Of a stretch of 64,000 nt of DNA, positions 61,907-64,000 are shown piece after piece. The number at the start of each line of letters is the position of its first letter. Position 1 is the first letter of the stretch. The position numbers were made by a program, and so were the translations under genes. Origin of the DNA: Litorivivens lipolytica (lineage in GTDB: Bacteria; Pseudomonadota; Gammaproteobacteria; Pseudomonadales; Spongiibacteraceae); the NCBI RefSeq assembly GCF_014191715.1, contig NZ_JACHWY010000002.1, positions 434,001-498,000 of the forward strand, written 5' to 3'. The notes below the pieces were generated by a model. That model was not told the DNA's origin. It did not search any database and saw nothing but the letters and a program-made list of their open reading frames with translations.

Positions 61907-64000
61907 TCAGCCGGGTGCGGCTTCTGCCCGCGCGGGCTCACCGGTTTGCGGTGCTGTTTCTTCCTGCTCAGGTTCTTCCTGAACTGGTTCCGGAATATCC
62001 AGCTCCAGTTTTTTGTTTGGATCACAGGCGCTGCCCGAGTTGGCTGCCCGTTCAATCAGGCTTTGGGCTACCAGTGAGGCGCCGCCGGTGGCCATAGCGG
62101 CGCCGGTTGAAAGGGCCGAGGTCAGCAGGCCGCCGGCGTCGACGCCGATGCCGGGCGAGGTGATGGGGCCAGTCAGCTTGACCAGCTTAACCACCTGACT
62201 GAGGTTGACGCCCAAGCCCTTGCGGGCAATGGGCGTGAAGTTCATCGACAGCCGCTCCTTGCGAAGATTGACCTTGCCCTTGCCGATAATTTTCATTTTG
62301 CTGGTTTCAACGTGCATGGCGCGGTCGCTGGTCATAATCCCGTCTTTGACATCAAAGTACAGGGCCACACATTCCAGTTCAGTGGTTGGGTCGGACTTGG
62401 CAAAGGGATTCAGTTTGCCCACCAGCTCGCTAAAGATATCTGAGCCGATCAGGTTGACCTTATTGTTGTTCATCACCATATCCTGGGCTTTGACATCAAT
62501 GGTGCCGTTGAGCGCGCTGGCCAGTTCATGGGGGCTAAGGCCTTCGGTGCGGAGTTTGATGGTGACCTTGCCGTGGCCATTGCGAATCTGGGCGGCTTGA
62601 TCCAGCCCCAACCCACCTAGGTTTTTGCTGTCCATCAGCAATTCCGTGCGCACTTTGGTATTTTTGTCGGTGAACTGGCTATCCAGACTGAGATCTACCG
62701 AGCTTTCAGGAAGCGCAACGCGGCTATTGCGGGTCGTCAGGCGGCCATCCTTGAGCTGGGCGATAATTGCGACTTCATCAATCTGGTTGATGCCGGTGCG
62801 CAGGGATTTGATATCGAGGGAAATCTCCGCGTCCATGTCACGAAGCATTGTCGTGTCAATCGGCTCGCGCGAAAACAAGGGGGCATCCTCGTCTGAGGCC
62901 GCGTTGTCGGCTGCGGTCTGCGCAGCCTGAGGTGCGTCAGTTTGTTCCGCTTCCATAAAGCGGGTGTCGAGGTTGCGACCGTTGGCAATAACCTTCAGAA
63001 GTGGCCGGTCGCCATCGGTGTAGCGGGCTTCAATATCCAGCTGCTGCTCGCCCAGGGCGATGGCCAGATCGGGCGTCAGGGTTTTATCGTCGCTGTTGAA
63101 GGTGCCTGTGATCGCCAGAGCGCCGGCCTCGCGGTAGGGCAGGTTGGCAATTTTCCAGAGTTCGGCGGTGTTTGGGCTGTCCACCTTCAACTCCAGTTCC
63201 TGCCCGGCCAGACCATTGAGATTGGCTCGACCGTTTGCTGCGAGCGCTACCGTGCCGTTGAGCTTCGCTGTCAGTGTCACCTTGGCATCGGCGCCTTCCG
63301 TTTGCTTGCCCAGCGCGTGGACTTCGGCGTTCACCGCCAGTGCATCGAGCGCATGTTTGTCATAGCGCAGGTTGCCGCCACTCAGTGCCAGCGCCAGTTT
63401 TGGCGTGCTGTTTTCGCTGCGCAGTACCAGATGGCTTTCCAGTTGCTCGGCGCTCATACCCTGCGCGATCAGTGAGCCGACTTTGATATCGACATCCAGC
63501 GCCAGGTCGCTCAGCGCGCTCCAATCAATGGCCGCCTCACCTTTTTCACCCGGCTCGGTAATGGCCTGCTCCACGTCTTCTGCGCTCTCTTCGGCAGCCT
63601 CATCAAAAGTTTCAGAATTCTCGAACAATGCCTGTAACTGGTCGATATCCAGCGCCGGTGACTCGAGGCTGGCGGTCAGGTGACGTTCCTTGGGTGAAAA
63701 CGTTGCCTTGCCGTTCAGGCGCTGTTCGCCGAGCTGAAGCGCGACATTGTCGAGCTGATAATGGGCACCAATGGCAAAATCGGCGGCCAGCGTAGCTTTG
63801 GGCAGCTCCGGAATTTTGGTGCCGAGCAGGGCGCTCAGAAAAGCCGTATTTTCCAGGCTGAGATTGAGCTTGCCGCGGCTGCCATCAAAGTAGGGGCGGG
63901 TGCTGACCGTTGCCTGTAGCAGGGTTTCCAGCTGCTCGTGGTTAAGGCCGACGTTGAGCGCAAGCTGGTTTTCAGACTCCAGCACAAAGTCGCCGTTTAC
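61907..64000 (-). CDS. AsmA-family protein, N-terminus beyond the window
   Basis: The frame is open to the right edge, and 697 residues are visible. AsmA proteins are large inner-membrane-anchored periplasmic proteins linked to outer-membrane lipid transport. The C-terminal AsmA_2 region has LRTEGLSPHELASALNGTIDVKAQDM and the conserved DGIMTSDRAMHVETSKMKI and GKGKVNLRKERLSM segments, then a Ala/Gly tail. An acidic stretch at FDEAAEESAEDVEQAIT (about residues 137-153 of the visible part) is a low-complexity linker. The final residues are Glu/Pro/Ala-rich. The N-terminal anchor is not visible. Confidence 0.9.
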   Translation of the reverse strand, partial: VNGDFVLESENQLALNVGLNHEQLETLLQATVSTRPYFDGSRGKLNLSLENTAFLSALLGTKIPELPKATLAADFAIGAHYQLDNVALQLGEQRLNGKATFSPKERHLTASLESPALDIDQLQALFENSETFDEAAEESAEDVEQAITEPGEKGEAAIDWSALSDLALDVDIKVGSLIAQGMSAEQLESHLVLRSENSTPKLALALSGGNLRYDKHALDALAVNAEVHALGKQTEGADAKVTLTAKLNGTVALAANGRANLNGLAGQELELKVDSPNTAELWKIANLPYREAGALAITGTFNSDDKTLTPDLAIALGEQQLDIEARYTDGDRPLLKVIANGRNLDTRFMEAEQTDAPQAAQTAADNAASDEDAPLFSREPIDTTMLRDMDAEISLDIKSLRTGINQIDEVAIIAQLKDGRLTTRNSRVALPESSVDLSLDSQFTDKNTKVRTELLMDSKNLGGLGLDQAAQIRNGHGKVTIKLRTEGLSPHELASALNGTIDVKAQDMVMNNNKVNLIGSDIFSELVGKLNPFAKSDPTTELECVALYFDVKDGIMTSDRAMHVETSKMKIIGKGKVNLRKERLSMNFTPIARKGLGVNLSQVVKLVKLTGPITSPGIGVDAGGLLTSALSTGAAMATGGASLVAQSLIERAANSGSACDPNKKLELDIPEPVQEEPEQEETAPQTGEPARAEAAPG

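Overview
The window reads as one stretch of a marine-type gammaproteobacterial chromosome, most like the Spongiibacteraceae/Halieaceae/Marinobacter groups. This is a judgement from protein resemblance, not a search. The basis is the housekeeping genes (argG, pyrC, rnt, prfC, rsmC, bfd), a RegB/RegA redox two-component pair, a TonB-dependent receptor, several acyl-CoA dehydrogenase and short-chain dehydrogenase genes, a PQQ alcohol dehydrogenase, and a fatty acyl-CoA reductase closely resembling the Marinobacter enzyme. Genes are densely packed and many overlap by 4 to 8 bases. No phage, transposase, integrase, CRISPR array or rRNA was seen.

Bases 1-20304 hold a plus-strand exopolysaccharide locus, cut by the left edge. 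It has four glycosyltransferases of the GT4 and GT2 types, two FemAB/CelD-type acyltransferases, a NodB-type deacetylase, a Wzx-type flippase, two asparagine-synthase-like amidotransferases, a heparinase II/III-like protein, an AlgD-like nucleotide-sugar dehydrogenase, a secreted parallel beta-helix protein, a 34-residue membrane peptide and a UDP-sugar 4-epimerase. The set resembles the polysaccharide loci that accompany exosortase A in other bacteria, but no exosortase, polymerase or initiating transferase lies inside the window. A uronate-containing, acylated or amidated polymer is the likely product. A convergent gene (20343-22742) encodes a large secreted protein with two C-terminal beta-sandwich repeats.

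Bases 23088-26050 form a regulatory island: an RsbT-like ATPase, a soluble NarL-type kinase/regulator pair, and an orphan OmpR-type regulator lacking the conserved receiver lysine. The initiator tRNA gene follows with a clear promoter and terminator. Next come an autotransporter-type barrel, a Dps-like ferritin, a tyrosine phosphatase and a TonB-dependent receptor.

Bases 32049-46907 look like a catabolic region: alpha/beta hydrolase, two acyl-CoA dehydrogenases (one like citronellyl-CoA dehydrogenase AtuD), glutathione transferase, XRE/MmyB regulator, Rieske oxygenase, two TetR regulators with visible palindromic operators, luciferase-like monooxygenase, two SnoaL-like proteins, two short-chain dehydrogenases, a hotdog thioesterase and a PQQ/heme alcohol dehydrogenase. 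Together they suggest oxidation and beta-oxidation-like breakdown of a hydrophobic, possibly terpenoid or alicyclic substrate. The substrate cannot be read from sequence. A REP-like palindromic cluster sits at 42621-42784.

Bases 46933-64000 return to core functions: bfd with a Fur-like box, a 2-Cys peroxiredoxin with an OxyR-like dyad, rnt-pyrC, argG, RegBA, a His/Met-rich outer-membrane protein, fatty acyl-CoA reductase, prfC, a RsuA-type pseudouridine synthase, rsmC, glutathione peroxidase, and an AsmA-family protein cut by the right edge.
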